From: Desulfovibrionaceae bacterium UBA3823
GTDB taxonomy: Bacteria > Desulfobacterota > Desulfovibrionia > Desulfovibrionales > Desulfovibrionaceae
NCBI GenBank assembly: GCA_002369295.1
Contig: DFDR01000111.1
Span: forward strand, 1 to 6,199
Length of the DNA stretch: 6,199 nucleotides
Direction of reading: 5' to 3'
Positions within the stretch are counted from its first letter, which is position 1. The number at the start of each line of letters is the position of its first letter. Position numbers and translations under genes: made by a program. Below the pieces are notes generated by a model, which was given only the letters and a program-made list of their open reading frames with translations, did no database searches and was not told the DNA's origin. Shown piece after piece: positions 4,748 through 6,199 of this stretch.

Positions 4748-5051
4748 CGGGAGATCCTTGGCTGAGAGCTTGGGCTGGGTGCGGACGGCTGCGTCCGCCG
4801 TGCCTGCCCGGGAGGGATTGCGGCCATTCAAGCAAAAATCGCCCGCAAAGGCCAGAGGGGCCAGAGGGGGCAGAAGCGCAGACGCCGCGGTTCCCTGCCG
4901 GCGCCTTCGTGCCGGCCTGGCAGGGCGCATTTGTCCTTGCCGGGGCACGGTCCTGCCGCGTAGTTTCCCTGGACCTGGAGGCTGGCGGACAGGCCAGCGA
5001 CAGGCAAGACTGGCAGGGGCCCGGCAGTGCCGGCGCTCAAGGAGGCGTCCC
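4748..5051. other. Divergent intergenic region with several stem-loops
   Basis: This 304-base gap separates the exported-protein gene (minus) from azlC (plus). Besides the hairpin at 4781-4798 it holds a 9-bp tandem repeat GGCCAGAGG (4850-4867); an imperfect hairpin CCCTGCC (4893-4899) / GGCAGGG (4919-4925) with an inner GGC/GCC pair; a GCTGGC (4981-4986) / GCCAGC (4993-4998) stem; and CCGGC (5021-5025) / GCCGG (5029-5033) just before the azlC ribosome binding site. No promoter stands out: TTGCCG (4937-4942) with TAGTTT (4961-4966) at 18 bases is a weak match for azlC. There is no gene in this gap. Confidence 0.4.
4781..4798 (-). promoter_or_regulatory. Perfect 7-bp hairpin in the leader of the exported-protein gene
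   Basis: GCGGACG (4781-4787) and CGTCCGC (4792-4798) pair perfectly around a GCTG loop, about 33 bases upstream of the ATG at 4747 and clear of the ribosome binding site. It may be a leader hairpin or an operator-like dyad. In GC-rich DNA such a repeat can also arise by chance. Confidence 0.35.
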
Positions 5052-5867
5052 GTGCGGGAGTGGCAGTGGAAGGACTTCGGGAGAGGCGCGGGCTGCGCCC
5101 TGCCCGTGCTGCTGGGCTTTGCGCCCTGCGGGCTCGCGCTCGGGGCGTGGTGCGTCCAGAAGGGCTTCAGCGCCCTCGGCGTGCCCCTGTTCTGCGGAGC
5201 CAACTTCGCCGGCGGGTCGGAGTTCGCCGTGGTTGCCATGTGGACCTGGCCGCCCAACGTCCTGCTCGCCGTCATGGCCACCCTGCTCGTCAACAGCCGC
5301 CACCTGCTCATGGGCGCAGTCCTCGGCCGCTTCATGGAAGGCCTGCCTGCCGGCAAGGCCCTGCCGGCGCTCTTCCTGATGTGCGACGAAACCTGGGCCC
5401 TCTCCCTGGCCGACGCGACGTCCAGGGACGCCGGCGGCCGCCCCCGCGGCTGGAGCTTCGCCCACTACCTCGGCACCGGCATCACCCTCTGGTGCGGCTG
5501 GGTCGTCTCCACCCTGACCGGCGCCCTGGCAGGCCCCCTGATAGGCGACTTCCGGGTCTGGGGCCTCGACATGGCCTTTCCGGCCATCATTCTCTTTCTC
5601 GTCAAGGGCATGTGGCGGGGCATCGTCCCCAGCCTGCCCTGGCTGGCAAGCCTCATAGCCGCCGTGCTCGCCTGCCGCTGCCTGCCCCAGGGCTGGTACG
5701 TGCCCTGCGGCGCCCTGGCAGGCCTTGCCTGCGCCCTGCTCCTGCCTGCCGGCTCGTCCGGAGACGGCGGGGCCAGCGGCGGCCCGGCCGCTTCCCCAGC
5801 CGGTTCTCTAGCCAAGGCCCCAGCACATGCCTCAGCACACTCGGCACAGGGCAGGGAGGGCGCATAG
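5052..5867 (+). CDS. azlC: AzlC-family branched-chain amino acid exporter, large subunit
   Basis: The 271-residue product is the large membrane subunit of a two-part LIV-E type exporter (compare BrnF/BrnE and YgaZ/YgaH), which expels branched-chain amino acids, or in some members methionine, through the inner membrane. Family marks are clear: G-x7-LGFAPCGLALG (residues 14-31), the small-residue segment CGANFAGGSEFA (48-59), VNSRHLLMG (80-88), and CDETWAL (111-117), the usual 'tDEtfal' motif. Hydrophobic segments continue near 140-160, 170-190 and 195-235. The GTG at 5052 is chosen because AAGGAGG (5039-5045) precedes it by six bases and the family match begins directly after it; the in-frame stretch upstream is not protein-like. 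The last 35 or so residues form a Gly/Ala/Pro/Ser-rich tail that goes beyond the usual family length. azlD follows after two bases, so the pair is translationally close and surely one operon. Confidence 0.93.
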   Translation: MREWQWKDFGRGAGCALPVLLGFAPCGLALGAWCVQKGFSALGVPLFCGANFAGGSEFAVVAMWTWPPNVLLAVMATLLVNSRHLLMGAVLGRFMEGLPAGKALPALFLMCDETWALSLADATSRDAGGRPRGWSFAHYLGTGITLWCGWVVSTLTGALAGPLIGDFRVWGLDMAFPAIILFLVKGMWRGIVPSLPWLASLIAAVLACRCLPQGWYVPCGALAGLACALLLPAGSSGDGGASGGPAASPAGSLAKAPAHASAHSAQGREGA

Positions 5868-5869
5868 CC

Positions 5870-6196
5870 ATGCCGGACTGCTCGGGACTCACGCCGGCCT
5901 TCCTCCTGACCGTCGCCTGCATGGCGCTCGCCACCTACCTCACGCGCATCGCGGGCTGGCTCGTCCTGCGCGGACGGAGCGTCGGGCCAAGGCTCAGGCG
6001 GGTGCTCGACGCCAGTCCGGGCTGCGTGCTGCTCTCGGTCATCGCGCCGAGCTTTGCCTCGGCGGATCTGTCGGAGCTGGCGCCGCTGGCCGTCGCCGCC
6101 CTTGCCGCAACGCGCCTCGGCTTCCTTGGCACCGTGCTTGCCGGCGTGCTGTCGGCGGCCTTTGCCAGGCAGGTTCTGCCCCTGCTGCTGGGCTGA
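5870..6196 (+). CDS. azlD: AzlD-family branched-chain amino acid exporter, small subunit
   Basis: The 108-residue product is the small membrane subunit that partners AzlC. It has an N-terminal membrane segment with the conserved YLTRIAGWLVL (residues 23-33), a short basic loop (RGRSVGPRLRRVLDAS), then PGCVLLSVIAPSF and two further hydrophobic helices (about 65-83 and 85-107) ending VLPLLLG. This three-to-four-helix layout and length are normal for AzlD. The ATG at 5870 has GGAGG (5855-5859), lying inside the end of azlC, ten bases upstream. The two-base gap to azlC implies co-transcription and probably coupled translation. The gene ends three bases before the window edge, so any further operon member cannot be seen. 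Confidence 0.92.
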   Translation: MPDCSGLTPAFLLTVACMALATYLTRIAGWLVLRGRSVGPRLRRVLDASPGCVLLSVIAPSFASADLSELAPLAVAALAATRLGFLGTVLAGVLSAAFARQVLPLLLG

Positions 6197-6199
6197 GGC

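Noticed and set aside
3629..4765. A plus-strand open frame of 378 codons
   Set aside because: It lies antisense to the exported-protein gene, has no family motif and no start context; the minus frame has a signal peptide, a duplicated domain and a ribosome binding site.
4671..5051. Extension of azlC upstream to 4671
   Set aside because: The strong AAGGAGG before GTG 5052 and the start of family similarity directly after it fix the start; the upstream codons give low-complexity sequence and overlap the divergent gene.

Overview
The window joins two kinds of DNA. Bases 1 to about 1085 are strongly AT-rich, hold no intact gene and carry gene remnants. From about 1089 to the end the DNA is GC-rich, densely coding and ordinary in layout. 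The GC-rich codon use, a four-cysteine ribosomal protein L28 that resembles Desulfovibrio-type L28, and the gene set suggest a GC-rich Desulfovibrionaceae-like bacterium (Desulfobacterota). That assignment is inference from memory of family sequences, not a search.

Left part (1-1088): two C-terminal pieces of Rpn-family (PD-(D/E)XK nuclease / putative transposase) genes lie in direct orientation. The first (2-178) runs off the left edge. The second (about 468-803) lacks its N-terminal nuclease domain and carries a TGA where the first copy has TGG (Trp). Between them is a GC-rich nested hairpin (322-361) that looks like the end of an IS200/IS605-type element. The rest of this part is AT-rich DNA with no gene that I can see. 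It reads as a decayed mobile-element island ending abruptly at the 3' end of the rhomboid gene.

Right part (1089-6199): a minus-strand pair, rpmB (ribosomal protein L28) followed by a rhomboid intramembrane protease, has a good sigma70-type promoter upstream of rpmB and a strong intrinsic terminator between the two genes. Divergent from rpmB is a hotdog-fold acyl-CoA thioesterase (+). Convergent with it is a minus-strand gene for an exported protein built from two copies of one domain. Divergent from that gene is azlCD (+), a two-gene operon for a branched-chain amino acid exporter, with 2 bases between the genes.

Apart from azlC-azlD, and possibly rpmB-rhomboid through terminator read-through, the genes do not form one pathway. 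I see no convincing new biological system. The items most worth a second look are the paired Rpn remnants with the hairpin between them, a dyad just upstream of the rhomboid start, and the duplicated-domain exported protein.
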